Part shown: piece by piece, positions 1-7,853 of the stretch
Numbering within the stretch: position 1 is the stretch's first letter
Layout of the letters: every line of letters starts with the position of its first letter
Assembly (NCBI RefSeq): GCF_024793945.1
Contig: NZ_JANUSD010000027.1
Span: 1 to 21,914 of the forward strand
DNA length: 21,914 bases
Source of the DNA: Emticicia fluvialis
GTDB lineage: Bacteria; Bacteroidota; Bacteroidia; Cytophagales; Spirosomataceae
Reading direction: 5' to 3'
The notes under the pieces: model-generated
Told to the model about the DNA's origin: nothing
Databases searched by the model: none
What the model saw: the letters and a program-made list of their open reading frames with translations, nothing else
Translations under genes and position numbers: made by a program

Positions 1-123
1 TGCAAAACAGTGTCAAAATGAAAACCTATAAAACAAAAAACAGAAGCAACACGAAGGCTACTTCTGTCTAAAAAATGTATTTTTACTATTATTAATCCTG
101 TATCGCTATTTTAGGACTAGTCA
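1..123. repeat. Left arm of a 123-bp perfect terminal inverted repeat
   Basis: The first 123 bases are the exact reverse complement of 21792-21914; identity stops sharply at base 124. Read on the minus strand, the arm holds the last ten codons and stop of the SUKH-like gene found at the right end, followed by its terminator hairpin (35-67). The remainder of that gene is absent on this side, so the left arm has only its 3' end. It may be a duplicated, inverted segment in the genome, or a contig that ended in a repeat at both ends. No transposase or replication gene accompanies it. Confidence 0.95.
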
Positions 124-163
124 GATTTTTAATTGTACGAGTTAAATGATGCCTGCTTTTTTG

Positions 164-192
164 CTTACTTTTTTTCAGGTAAAAAAAGTAAG
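164..192. repeat. Foldback: 12-bp arms, A/T tracts
   Basis: A 12-base arm beginning CTTAC and ending in a T tract (164-175) is followed by a 5-base loop and its perfect reverse complement (181-192). It could act as a bidirectional terminator. Similar CTTAC-T-tract foldbacks are common between genes in Bacteroidota; this is recalled, not searched. Just downstream, a 15-base direct repeat (AATAAGAAATGTCTT) occurs at 201-215 and 266-280. Otherwise 124-350 holds no convincing gene. Confidence 0.6.
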
Positions 193-353
193 AGCCAAGA
201 AATAAGAAATGTCTTTGAACCAAGTATAAAGCAAAAATTATTAGAAGAAAAAGTAACAACTCAATAATAAGAAATGTCTTCGAGCTAAAGTCACTTCAAA
301 GAAATAAGAAAACAATTAAAAGTAATACCCATACACATCCCAACCGAAATATC

Positions 354-362
354 TATCTTTGC
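354..362 (+). promoter_or_regulatory. Bacteroidota -7 promoter element of pheT
   Basis: TATCTTTGC fits the Bacteroidota -7 consensus TAnnTTTG exactly. The -33 TTG partner is not clear. Transcription should begin a few bases downstream, about 367-370, which leaves a short leader before the ATG at 416. This rules out the in-frame TTG at 359, which lies inside the promoter. Confidence 0.65.
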
Positions 363-415
363 GGAAAAACCGGGCAGAGCGTACAGCCCGGCTGTTACAT
401 TCCAATTATTGTTGC

Positions 416-2848
416 ATGAAAATTTCGTATAACTGGTTAAAGAGTCTGATTGATATTCAGGAATCGCCTGAAGAAATAGGTAAATTACTGACAGGAACAG
501 GGCTGGAGGTAGAAGGAATTGAGGAGATAGAATCGGTAAAAGGTGGCCTGAAAGGCTTTGTGATTGGTGAGGTGCTCACCTGCGAGCCCTTTACCGTTAA
601 AGAAAAACAACTGAGTTTAACCACAGTAGATATAGGCGCGGGCGAGGCGTCAACCATTGTGTGTGGAGCCGCCAACGTGCGCGCCGGACAAAAAGTGGTG
701 GTGGCTACCCTGGGTACAACCATTTACTTTGCCGACGGCAAGTCTTTTACGATAGAAAAACGCAAGGTGTATGGGCATCCGTCAGAAGGCATGATATGTG
801 CCGAAGACGAAATGGGCATTGGCACCTCGCATGACGGCATTCTGGTGCTGGATACCGACCTGCCCAATGGCACACCGGCGGCACTGTATTTCAAGATGGA
901 GCCTGATTATCAGATTGAAATTGGCCTTACCCCCAACCGGGCCGACGCGGCCTCACATTTTGGTGTGGCGCGTGACTTGAAAGCCGTGCTGGGCCGTGAA
1001 GTAACTTTGCCATCGGTCGACAAATTTGCGGTGTCGGCTCAGAAAACAGACTTTACCGTTACCGTAGAAAACACCGAGGCTTGTCCACGTTTCTGCGGGC
1101 TGGAGATTCAGGGAGTAACCGTTCAGGAGTCGCCCGACTGGTTGAAAAAACGCCTGCTGGCTATCGGTCTGAACCCTATCAATAACATTGTCGACATCAC
1201 CAATTATGTGTGCCATACGCTGGGGCAACCCATGCACGCCTTTGATGCCGACGAAGTGAAAGGCAAACAAATAATAGTGCGCGTGCCTGAAAAAGGCACC
1301 AAATTCGTTACGCTTGATGGCACCGAAAGAACCCTTTCTGGCCATGACCTGATGGTTTGCAATGCCGAAGAACCAATGGCGATTGCCGGGGTATTTGGCG
1401 GACAAAAATCGGGTATTAAGGCAGGCACTACTAATATTTTCTTAGAGGTTGCCTATTTCAGCCCGGTTTGGGTGCGTCGTACTGCCACTTTCCATGGGCT
1501 GAAAACCGATGCGTCTTTCAGATATGAACGTGGCACCGACCCGAACATGCCGCCTTTTGCCATTCGCTTCGCTGCCCTGCTGGTGCAGGAATTGGCCGGT
1601 GGAACCATTCTGGATGGTGTGATAGACCATTACCCCAAGCCGATTGAAAACCTTGAAATACAGGTAAAACATAAGCATATTAACCGTTTGATAGGTAAAA
1701 ACCTGGACGACGACCTGATAAAAACCATATTGGAAAGCCTTGATATAAAAGTGCTGACCGACGATGCCTTTGAAATGACCGTCAGCGTGCCGCCCTACCG
1801 CGTAGATGTAACCCGCGAGGCCGACGTAATTGAAGAGATACTGCGCATTTATGGTTTCGATAACATTGAGCTTTCGGAGCATTTGCAGGCTGATTTCCTG
1901 TCGGGTTTCCCGGATAAAGATGCTGATAAACTGCAGATGCGCTTGATTGAGCTACTGGCAGCCAATGGTTTTAATGAGATTCAGACGCTTTCTATCACCA
2001 AACCGGCTTATAACGAGGCCATTCAAAGCCTTGCCAAAGGCGGACAGGTTACGTTATTGAACCCATTGAGCGAAGAGCTGTCGGTAATGCGCCAGAGCTT
2101 GTTGCTGACAGGTATGGAGTCGGTGGCGTATAACATTAACCGCCGCCAGAAAGACCTGAAACTGTTTGAGTTTGGTCGCGCTTACTTTACAAAACAGGAA
2201 GAAGGCCAAGACAAAAAATATAAAGAAAGTAAGCATCTGGGCTTGTGGTTGTCGGGCAATCAGCAGTCGGAGACCTGGTTGGCTGGTAGTAATCCTGTTA
2301 CATTCCATGACATGGCGCTGGCTGTACAAAAAGTGCTAAAAGCCATGAAGGTTACTAAATTTGACACCCAGGACGCCAATTCTCCGGTGTTTCAGTATGG
2401 TTTAACCTACCTTATCAATAAAAAACCAGTGGTAAGCCTCGGGCTGGTGAAACCATCCATTGCCCGTTTGGCTGATGTGAAACAGGCGGTGTTCTATGCC
2501 GATTTCGACTGGGAGTACCTGTTGAAACAGTATTCAGAGAAGGTCAATTATGTAGAGATACCGAAGTTCCCCGAGGTACGCCGCGACTTGTCGCTGGTGA
2601 TAGATTCTGCCACCAGTTTTGATCAGGTGTCGGCCATTGCCAATAAAACAGAGCGCAACCTGTTGAAAGCCGTAAACGTATTTGATATTTACGAAGGCGA
2701 AAAACTGGGCGAAGGCAAAAAATCATACTCGGTAAGTTTCATACTACTAGACAAAGACAAAACCTTAACCGACGAAGTAATCGACAAAACCATGCAACGC
2801 CTGATAGCCGCGTATGAGAAAGAGTTGAGCGCGGTGATAAGGAAGTAG
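416..2848 (+). CDS. pheT: Phenylalanine--tRNA ligase beta subunit
   Basis: The cytoplasmic beta subunit of the (alpha-beta)2 enzyme that charges tRNA-Phe; the alpha subunit PheS carries the main catalytic site and is not in this window. The protein is 810 residues, the usual length. It begins with the typical MKISYNWLK. Next come an OB-fold tRNA-binding domain (about 40-150, including IVCGAANVRAG), B3/B4 editing and B5 domains (about 200-480, including VDITNYV and PMHAFDADEV), a core fold, and a C-terminal ferredoxin-like anticodon-binding domain starting at KFPEVRRDLSLV. The start was set at 416 because the -7 promoter element lies at 354-362 and homologues start at this methionine; the 19 residues upstream in frame are not family-like. 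There is no clear ribosome binding site, as usual in this phylum. A palindromic repeat 30 bases after the stop may end transcription. Confidence 0.97.
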   Translation: MKISYNWLKSLIDIQESPEEIGKLLTGTGLEVEGIEEIESVKGGLKGFVIGEVLTCEPFTVKEKQLSLTTVDIGAGEASTIVCGAANVRAGQKVVVATLGTTIYFADGKSFTIEKRKVYGHPSEGMICAEDEMGIGTSHDGILVLDTDLPNGTPAALYFKMEPDYQIEIGLTPNRADAASHFGVARDLKAVLGREVTLPSVDKFAVSAQKTDFTVTVENTEACPRFCGLEIQGVTVQESPDWLKKRLLAIGLNPINNIVDITNYVCHTLGQPMHAFDADEVKGKQIIVRVPEKGTKFVTLDGTERTLSGHDLMVCNAEEPMAIAGVFGGQKSGIKAGTTNIFLEVAYFSPVWVRRTATFHGLKTDASFRYERGTDPNMPPFAIRFAALLVQELAGGTILDGVIDHYPKPIENLEIQVKHKHINRLIGKNLDDDLIKTILESLDIKVLTDDAFEMTVSVPPYRVDVTREADVIEEILRIYGFDNIELSEHLQADFLSGFPDKDADKLQMRLIELLAANGFNEIQTLSITKPAYNEAIQSLAKGGQVTLLNPLSEELSVMRQSLLLTGMESVAYNINRRQKDLKLFEFGRAYFTKQEEGQDKKYKESKHLGLWLSGNQQSETWLAGSNPVTFHDMALAVQKVLKAMKVTKFDTQDANSPVFQYGLTYLINKKPVVSLGLVKPSIARLADVKQAVFYADFDWEYLLKQYSEKVNYVEIPKFPEVRRDLSLVIDSATSFDQVSAIANKTERNLLKAVNVFDIYEGEKLGEGKKSYSVSFILLDKDKTLTDEVIDKTMQRLIAAYEKELSAVIRK

Positions 2849-2876
2849 TTTAAAAATATTAAACCCATTTTCTGCG

Positions 2877-2903
2877 TAGAGACAGGGCAATGCCCTGTCT
2901 CTA
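2877..2903. repeat. Interspersed palindrome, copy 1 (13-bp arms)
   Basis: A perfect palindrome with 13-base arms around a single central base, core GAGACAGGGCAATGCCCTGT. The same unit recurs at 17774-17802 (perfect, 14-base arms) and 8781-8809 (degenerate). It is a REP-like intergenic element. Here it lies 28 bases after the pheT stop and could serve as a terminator, though no T run follows. Confidence 0.9.
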
Positions 2904-2913
2904 TCGTTATACA

Positions 2914-3043
2914 CACCCATCCTCAGGAGCGGATTAAGGATTTTACATTTACCACGGGGTAGCACAGAGTAATAAAAACACGGAGTTTCACAGAGGCACA
3001 TTCTCTATGAAACTCCGTGCAAAACTTAGTGTTACTCCGTGGT
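2914..3043. repeat. Foldback repeat, copy 1, with nested stems
   Basis: Starts CACCCATCCTCAGGA. It contains two nested stems: an outer pair 2951-2965 with 3029-3043 (13 of 15 paired; ACCACGG with CCGTGGT) and an inner pair 2979-2995 with 3003-3019 (16 of 17 paired; CACGGAGTTTCA with TGAAACTCCGTG). A second copy begins at 3092. CACGGAG/CTCCGTG foldbacks are a familiar type of interspersed repeat in several phyla. No protein is encoded. Confidence 0.85.
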
Positions 3044-3091
3044 TTTATATTAAAAAGTTCTGACCGAAACCAAGGTTTAATACACCATTCT

Positions 3092-3196
3092 CACCCATCC
3101 TCAGGAACTGATTAAGGATTCTATATTTACCACGGAGTAGCATAGAGTCTAAAAACACCGAGTTTCACAGAGGTTTATTCTCAGTGAAACTGCGTA
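3092..3196. repeat. Foldback repeat, copy 2 (diverged direct copy)
   Basis: Repeats 2914-3019 in direct orientation with scattered substitutions: CACCCATCCTCAGGA, then ATTAAGGATT, TTTACCACGG, GAGTTTCACAGAGG and GTGAAACT. The inner stem is weaker than in copy 1, and the outer right arm (CTCCGTGGT) is missing, so this copy appears 3'-truncated. Bases 3197-3352 hold a GC-rich imperfect stem (3263-3273 with 3315-3324, TGCCCCCGGCA with TGCCGGGGCA) and no gene that I can support. Confidence 0.8.
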
Positions 3197-3352
3197 AGGC
3201 AGAAAAATGATGCTTTAAATGACAATTGCTTCTTTTAACAGCAAATTTAAATTTAAGTATCATGCCCCCGGCAAGGTCTCCCCTCTACATAAGCTAAGCC
3301 ATGCAAGGGCTCTCTGCCGGGGCAGAGATGGATTTTCTGGCAATAAATTTCT

Positions 3353-3589
3353 TCACCTTTCCATCACTATAAAAAAATAATTGCGGGGTCGCTCATGGTA
3401 AGTTTCCGAAAAACTTGTAACCGTCACCACCCGAAAGCCTTCTTCACTTTTCTCTTCAATATATCTTTCTGCTTCTGAATAGCCAACACTTACACGACTA
3501 ATAGTTTTTCTCTGATTTGATTTATAAGTCTGCGACATCAACAATATCAGCAAAGCAAAAGCGGCCAGAATCAATAAATTCTTTCTCAT
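3353..3589 (-). CDS. Small membrane-anchored or exported protein, DUF4177-like tail
   Basis: A 78-residue protein. Residues 5-18 form one hydrophobic segment (LLILAAFALLILLM) after MRKN, so it is a single-pass anchor or an uncleaved signal. The soluble remainder has the pattern EEGFRVVTVTS followed by a C-terminal YFFIVMER. This resembles the short beta-alpha-beta DUF4177-type proteins (G-W/F-x-V-V followed by a strand), a weak comparison made by eye. It is transcribed away from the lipoprotein gene at 3736, with about 150 bases between them. Function is unknown. Confidence 0.6.
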   Translation of the reverse strand: MRKNLLILAAFALLILLMSQTYKSNQRKTISRVSVGYSEAERYIEEKSEEGFRVVTVTSFSETYHERPRNYFFIVMER

Positions 3590-3699
3590 GGTAGTATTTA
3601 TTTTAAGTGATTAATAACTGAAATATATGAAATGGCAGCCCATTTAAAAAGAACACGAAAGCATTTTTATTCGCCGGCTCCCAGAAAACAATCCTGCAT

Positions 3700-3707
3700 T
3701 ACTTTCG
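3700..3707 (+). promoter_or_regulatory. Possible -7 element for the 3736 gene
   Basis: TACTTTCG differs from TAnnTTTG at one position and lies 28 bases before the ATG at 3736. No clear -33 TTG was found. Confidence 0.35.
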
Positions 3708-3735
3708 TTTGTAATTATAATTAAATCAATCCGCC

Positions 3736-4299
3736 ATGACCAGATTCGGTTCATTACTTCTCTTCACAACCCTCCTCGCCTGCAACACCCCAAACGATAA
3801 ACCCGCCACCAAAAGTGCTGCGGAAATAACACCGGCTCAGCTGATAAGCCCCGGCCAGAGCATTGGTCAACTGAGCATTGGTATGCCTGCCGATAGCGCA
3901 CTGGCAAGGCTCGGGCGGCCTGATGCCTCTGATGCCGCTATGGGCAGTGCGCTGATGGCCTGGTACGGCAAAGATGTGCACCACTACCGAACAGCGGTTT
4001 TTACCAGCATGAATATGGGCAACGAGAGTTTCCACCGTATTAAACGCATCATGGTTAGTTCGCCGTGGTTTAAAACGGCCGACGGACTGGGTGCAGGCAC
4101 GCCGCTGGCGGTTCTGGCGCAGCAGTTCAGGTTAAAAAAGGTAGCAGATGCCGCCGCTTCCCAAAAGGGGTTGCTGGTGTACACGGCCGTTGGCAGGGGC
4201 ATCAGCTTTGATATTGACAGCCTTACGCGCATCTGCAAGGCAGTAACGGTGCATCCGGCAGATGAGCAGGCGGCCGCCTATATTAATATGCATGAATAA
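3736..4299 (+). CDS. Lipoprotein of unknown function
   Basis: A 187-residue protein with a lipoprotein signal: MTRFGSLLLFTTLLAC, lipobox LLAC, acylated Cys16. A low-complexity linker follows, and then a globular part from about residue 40. The segment SIGQLSIGMPADSALARLGRPD resembles the helix-turn seen in BamE/SmpA-like small lipoproteins (I-G-M-x-x-D-x-x-x-x-x-L-G-x-P). This is a fold hint only, not an assignment. It stands alone between the divergent small gene and the copper-related block, with an 85-base gap after its stop that lacks a terminator. Confidence 0.8.
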   Translation: MTRFGSLLLFTTLLACNTPNDKPATKSAAEITPAQLISPGQSIGQLSIGMPADSALARLGRPDASDAAMGSALMAWYGKDVHHYRTAVFTSMNMGNESFHRIKRIMVSSPWFKTADGLGAGTPLAVLAQQFRLKKVADAAASQKGLLVYTAVGRGISFDIDSLTRICKAVTVHPADEQAAAYINMHE

Positions 4300-4388
4300 C
4301 CCGTTTACAAACAGGCCGTTACAGAAAAACCCGCCAATAAATACATAAAGAAATAGCCGTTTGGGGTATCAGGCATTTTATTTATGTG

Positions 4389-4396
4389 TATCTTTG
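4389..4396 (+). promoter_or_regulatory. -7 element of the copper-related block
   Basis: TATCTTTG is an exact match to TAnnTTTG. A TTG lies at 4361-4363, 25 bases upstream, which is wider than the usual spacing. The predicted transcription start is about 4401-4403, at or beside the ATG at 4402, so the message could be leaderless. Confidence 0.6.
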
Positions 4397-4401
4397 GGGC
4401 T

Positions 4402-4791
4402 ATGTTACAATTCAGGCAAATAGCGCTTGTGTTCCTTTCAGCGGCCGTAATGGTGAAGTCGCTGATTGTTCCGCTTATATGTCTCGACTACGAGTTCCGT
4501 AAGGATTTCATCATCAAAAACTATTGTATCAATAAAAATCGCCCCGAACTGCATTGCGACGGTAAGTGTTTTCTGGCCAGGAAAATCAATGCCGAAAACC
4601 AGAAAGAAGAGCAAAACGCATTGGGCAGCTTTATTGAAAAACTCATTGAAATAAATAGTGTAGGCACCCCGGGCACCTTTGTTTTTGACAACGAGGTTGA
4701 AATCATTCCCGCCGCCGTGCAAAACTATTTTGTTTCTATTCAGGCCACTGTCGACTTCTCCAGTGCCGTTTTTCATCCTCCGGTAGTCTGA
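4402..4791 (+). CDS. Small membrane-anchored protein with an HCDGKC motif
   Basis: A 129-residue protein starting MLQFRQIALVF. Residues 5-28 form a hydrophobic anchor. The motif ELHCDGKCFL follows (His51, Cys52, Cys56) with a further Cys42, then a basic/acidic helix and a C-terminal hydrophobic stretch ending FHPPVV. Small proteins with an LHCxGKC motif recur in Bacteroidota near metal-related genes (recalled). The His/Cys set could bind copper or another soft metal; that is inference. An in-frame ATG at 4384 lies inside the promoter element, so the start is placed at 4402. It heads a block with mbnP-like and mbnH-like genes. Confidence 0.8.
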   Translation: MLQFRQIALVFLSAAVMVKSLIVPLICLDYEFRKDFIIKNYCINKNRPELHCDGKCFLARKINAENQKEEQNALGSFIEKLIEINSVGTPGTFVFDNEVEIIPAAVQNYFVSIQATVDFSSAVFHPPVV

Positions 4792-4941
4792 CACCCCCCT
4801 TCTCTGTTTTTTATCATTCCATGCCCGGTAAAACTGCCGGTGCTAACCTTTTTGTATTATATTATTTCTTAAAACATCCGTAAGCACGGTTGTGGAAGGC
4901 CTGCGCCTGCCCGGCCCGATGCTGTCTAATTATTCAGAAAA

Positions 4942-5739
4942 ATGAAAAATCTCACATATCTTGTTATTGCCTTTTTTGTTGCTGTTTTTGTGGTGTCATG
5001 TCAGAAAGAAGATGACATCAACCCCAACGATAAAAACACCGTTACCCTTGAGTTTGACAACCGCGTGGGCGACCAGAAACTGGTGCTGGGTACTACTACT
5101 GCCAAAAATGCATTGAATCAGGACTTCACCATTACGCGCCTTAACTACTTTGTGTCAAACATCAGCCTTAAAAACGAAAACGGCTCGGTAGTAAAATTAA
5201 CCGACAAGTATTTTCTGGTGAAACACGCAGACCCCACCTCATACCTTATTAAACTGGAGAACATTCCGGCGGGCAATTATACGTCGGTATCTTATGTAAT
5301 TGGCGTAGACAGCCTGAAGTCGGTATCAGACGTGAGCCAGCGCAAAGGCGTGCTGGACCCCTCTTCTTACGGCGACGACAGCATGTATTGGTCGTGGAAC
5401 TCGGGCTATATATTCTTTAAAATGGAGGGTAAGTCGACGGCCATACCAGCCAACATGATGAACATGACCGAGTTTCAGTTTCATGTGGGCGGCTTTGGCG
5501 GCATGACAGGCAAAACCCCCAACAACCTGCAAACCATTACCCTGCCTATGGCCGAGGCCGCTAAAGTAAGAGGCAATGTGGCACCGCAGATACATATCAT
5601 TAATGATGTGCAGAAGGTGTTCAGCGCCGTAAACCAGATTAACTTAGCCACTACTTATATGGTACATGCGCCGTCGGCGGGTGCGGTTATAGCGCAGAAC
5701 TACGCCAAAAGTTTTATGGTAGACCACGTTCATAACTGA
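4942..5739 (+). CDS. MbnP-like copper-binding lipoprotein
   Basis: A 265-residue lipoprotein (signal MKNLTYLVIAFFVAVFVVSC, lipidated Cys20) with the features of the MbnP family: LEFDNRVGDQKL near the start, then FTITRLNYFVSNI, the YWSWNSGY segment with Trp150 and Trp152, and FQFHVGGF. Characterised MbnP binds copper and has one Trp oxidised to kynurenine by its partner MbnH, a MauG-like di-haem enzyme. Here the partner gene follows with a one-base overlap (TGATG), indicating translational coupling. It likely acts at the outer membrane or in the periplasm. The 150 bases before it contain no clear promoter, so it may be read from the promoter at 4389. A His-rich C-terminus (DHVHN) is present. 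Confidence 0.88.
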   Translation: MKNLTYLVIAFFVAVFVVSCQKEDDINPNDKNTVTLEFDNRVGDQKLVLGTTTAKNALNQDFTITRLNYFVSNISLKNENGSVVKLTDKYFLVKHADPTSYLIKLENIPAGNYTSVSYVIGVDSLKSVSDVSQRKGVLDPSSYGDDSMYWSWNSGYIFFKMEGKSTAIPANMMNMTEFQFHVGGFGGMTGKTPNNLQTITLPMAEAAKVRGNVAPQIHIINDVQKVFSAVNQINLATTYMVHAPSAGAVIAQNYAKSFMVDHVHN

Positions 5740-6791
5740 TGCCCCGCATGAAGCAAAGGTTTTATCTACTGGCTTTAAGCAGCCTTGTTTACCTGGGAGC
5801 CGCCTGTTCGGAAGGTGGCTCCGGGGTAATCAGGCCCGAAGAATGGTTTGCGGTTCCGGCCAATTTCCCGAAACCCGTCTATGATTTCTCGAAGAACCCC
5901 ATTACCGCCGATGGCTTTGAGCTGGGCAAGGCGTTGTTTTTTGATGGCGATTTGTCGCGCGATGGTACCATTTCCTGTGCCGAATGCCACAGCCAGCCCT
6001 ATGCGTTTACGCATCATGGGCATGACCTGAGCCACGGCATTGATAACCAGATTGGTATCAGAAATGCCCCACCGATACAGAACATGGCTTTTCAGCGGGA
6101 GTTTTTCTGGGATGGTGGCGTGTTTGACCTCGACCTGTTCTCAATTGCGCCCATTGAAAACCCCGTTGAAATGGATGAAAAACTGGGTAATGTGCTGAAC
6201 AAACTACGCAAGAAAGACAAATATGCCAAGTTGTTCAGGAAAGCCTACGGCACGCCCGAAATTACCACAGAAAGGTTTCTGAAAGCCTTGTCGCAATTTA
6301 TGCTCACGCTGGTTTCGGCCAATTCGCGGTATGATAAATATGTGCGAAAAGAACCGGGCGGCACCCTGACAGCCGACGAACTGGCCGGAATGGCCGTTTT
6401 TGAGCAGAAATGCGCCTCATGCCATGCGGGGTCGCTTTTTACAGACCAGTCGTATCGTAACAACGGGTTGCCGGTCTATAACCAGGAAGACACCGGGCGG
6501 CACCGTATTACCCAAACCGATGCCGACCGTTATACATTTAAAGTACCCAGCCTGCGCAACATTGCCGTAACGGCCCCTTACATGCACGACGGCCGCTTTT
6601 ACAGCCTCGATGCCGTGCTGGAACATTACAGAAGCGGCATGGTAAATTCGGCCACGCTCGATGCCTCGCTGATGCAGAACAACGCGAAACCCGGCATAGC
6701 CATTACCGATACCGAAAAAGCGCAGCTAAAGGCGTTTCTGAAAACGCTCACCGATGACGATTTTCTGACCAATAAAAAATTTGGCATTTAA
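5739..6791 (+). CDS. MbnH-like di-haem cytochrome c peroxidase family lipoprotein
   Basis: A 350-residue protein of the CcpA/MauG/MbnH superfamily. It has a lipoprotein-like signal (YLGAAC, Cys23) and two CXXCH haem c sites, CAECH at 80-84 and CASCH at 225-229. Family segments include ELGKALFFDGDLSRDGTISC, SIGI/NAPPIQN, EFFWDGG, ENPVEM, and VPSLRNIAVTAPYMHDGRF with the second-domain Met/His region. In the MbnH branch the enzyme uses a bis-Fe(IV)-type state to convert a Trp of MbnP to kynurenine. The overlap with the mbnP-like gene supports that role over a generic H2O2-detoxifying peroxidase, though function here is inferred. The start may be Met1 or Met4. Confidence 0.88.
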   Translation: MPRMKQRFYLLALSSLVYLGAACSEGGSGVIRPEEWFAVPANFPKPVYDFSKNPITADGFELGKALFFDGDLSRDGTISCAECHSQPYAFTHHGHDLSHGIDNQIGIRNAPPIQNMAFQREFFWDGGVFDLDLFSIAPIENPVEMDEKLGNVLNKLRKKDKYAKLFRKAYGTPEITTERFLKALSQFMLTLVSANSRYDKYVRKEPGGTLTADELAGMAVFEQKCASCHAGSLFTDQSYRNNGLPVYNQEDTGRHRITQTDADRYTFKVPSLRNIAVTAPYMHDGRFYSLDAVLEHYRSGMVNSATLDASLMQNNAKPGIAITDTEKAQLKAFLKTLTDDDFLTNKKFGI

Positions 6792-6839
6792 AACATACCG
6801 CTGCCAGACACCAACAGGCAGGCAGCAAAACGGACGTTA

Positions 6840-7742
6840 ATGATGAAAAAACTATTGATACTGATACTACTGGCCAGCCAGTTACCTGCCTTTGCCTGCG
6901 ATATTTGCGGCTGTGCCAATGGCAGTGCGTTTGTGGGTCTTTTGCCCAGGGCGGGGTCTCAGTTTGTGGGTTTAAGATACCGTAGCCGCGTTTTCGACTC
7001 TCACCTGAACAGCGTGATGCTGAAAACCCGCGAAACCTACCAGACCGCCGAATTATGGGGGAGGTTTTATCCGGTTAAAAATGTGCAGCTGATGGTATTT
7101 GTACCTTATAACAGCAACCACCAGGTGTTGCGGTACAGTGGCACCGAAGCTAACAAAAGCGGATTGGGCGACGCCATTGTGCTGGCGCACGTAAATGTGC
7201 TGAATACTTTTCTGGACACCACCAAAACCAGCCATATATACCAGAGCCTGATGATTGGCGGAGGTGTAAAACTGGCCACCGGAAAATTTGAATACGGCTA
7301 TGATAACGAAATAAACCCTAATTTTCAGCTGGGTACGGGCAGCACCGATTTTCTGCTCAGCGCCATACACACCATTAAAATGCACGGCTGGGGGTTGAAT
7401 ACCGAAATAGGCGGCCGCATAGCCACCCGCAGCAACGAGCATTACCGGTTTGGCAACCGCATCAATGGCTCGCTGACGCTTTTTTATGCTAAAAACTGGG
7501 GGATGTTCTCTGTTATGCCCAATGCCGGGGCGCTGGTTGATTACGGTTTCCACGACCTGAAAGAGGGCGTGCGCAATACCGAAACCGGTGGGGTGTCTAC
7601 CCTGGCACACGCAGGCCTGGAAACCTACTACAAACGTTACAGCGCCGGGGTGTCTTACAAGATGCCGGTTTATCAGAACCTGGGCGGTGGCGAACTGAAA
7701 GCCCTGCCGCAGTTCAGCGTGCATCTGATGGTTAATTTCTGA
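6840..7742 (+). CDS. Outer-membrane beta-barrel with N-terminal CDICGC motif
   Basis: A 300-residue protein. A cleavable signal (MMKKLLILILLASQLPAFA) is followed directly by CDICGCANGS (Cys20, Cys23, Cys25), an apparent metal-binding or disulphide cluster at the mature N-terminus. The rest alternates in the way outer-membrane strands do, with many Gly/aromatic pairs, and ends HLMVNF, a terminal aromatic as in barrels. It follows the mbnH-like gene by 48 bases in the same direction and is probably co-transcribed. A role as a copper-related outer-membrane channel is inferred from context and the Cys cluster. GGGCTT/AAGCCC (7748-7761) just after the stop is a weak hairpin. Confidence 0.8.
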   Translation: MMKKLLILILLASQLPAFACDICGCANGSAFVGLLPRAGSQFVGLRYRSRVFDSHLNSVMLKTRETYQTAELWGRFYPVKNVQLMVFVPYNSNHQVLRYSGTEANKSGLGDAIVLAHVNVLNTFLDTTKTSHIYQSLMIGGGVKLATGKFEYGYDNEINPNFQLGTGSTDFLLSAIHTIKMHGWGLNTEIGGRIATRSNEHYRFGNRINGSLTLFYAKNWGMFSVMPNAGALVDYGFHDLKEGVRNTETGGVSTLAHAGLETYYKRYSAGVSYKMPVYQNLGGGELKALPQFSVHLMVNF

Positions 7743-7853
7743 GGCTCGGGCTTAAAAGCCCTTCAGGTTTGCGGTTTACCTGCCTGCCAGCGTGGTTTAT
7801 AAACAAGTTTTTGTTAATTTGAGCCGGAAATATTCAACCTGAAATTTTAAACC

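Noticed and set aside
201..311. AATAAGAAATGTCTT repeats as a CRISPR or iteron array
   Set aside because: Only two exact copies and one partial, with unequal spacing and no associated genes.
359..415. In-frame TTG extension of pheT by 19 residues
   Set aside because: The start lies inside a perfect -7 promoter element and the extra residues do not resemble PheT; the family start MKISYNWL is at 416.
7053..7724. Long minus-strand ORF of 223 codons inside the outer-membrane barrel gene
   Set aside because: It is the antisense of a gene with a clear signal peptide and barrel pattern; its own translation is His/Gln-rich and has no recognisable domain.
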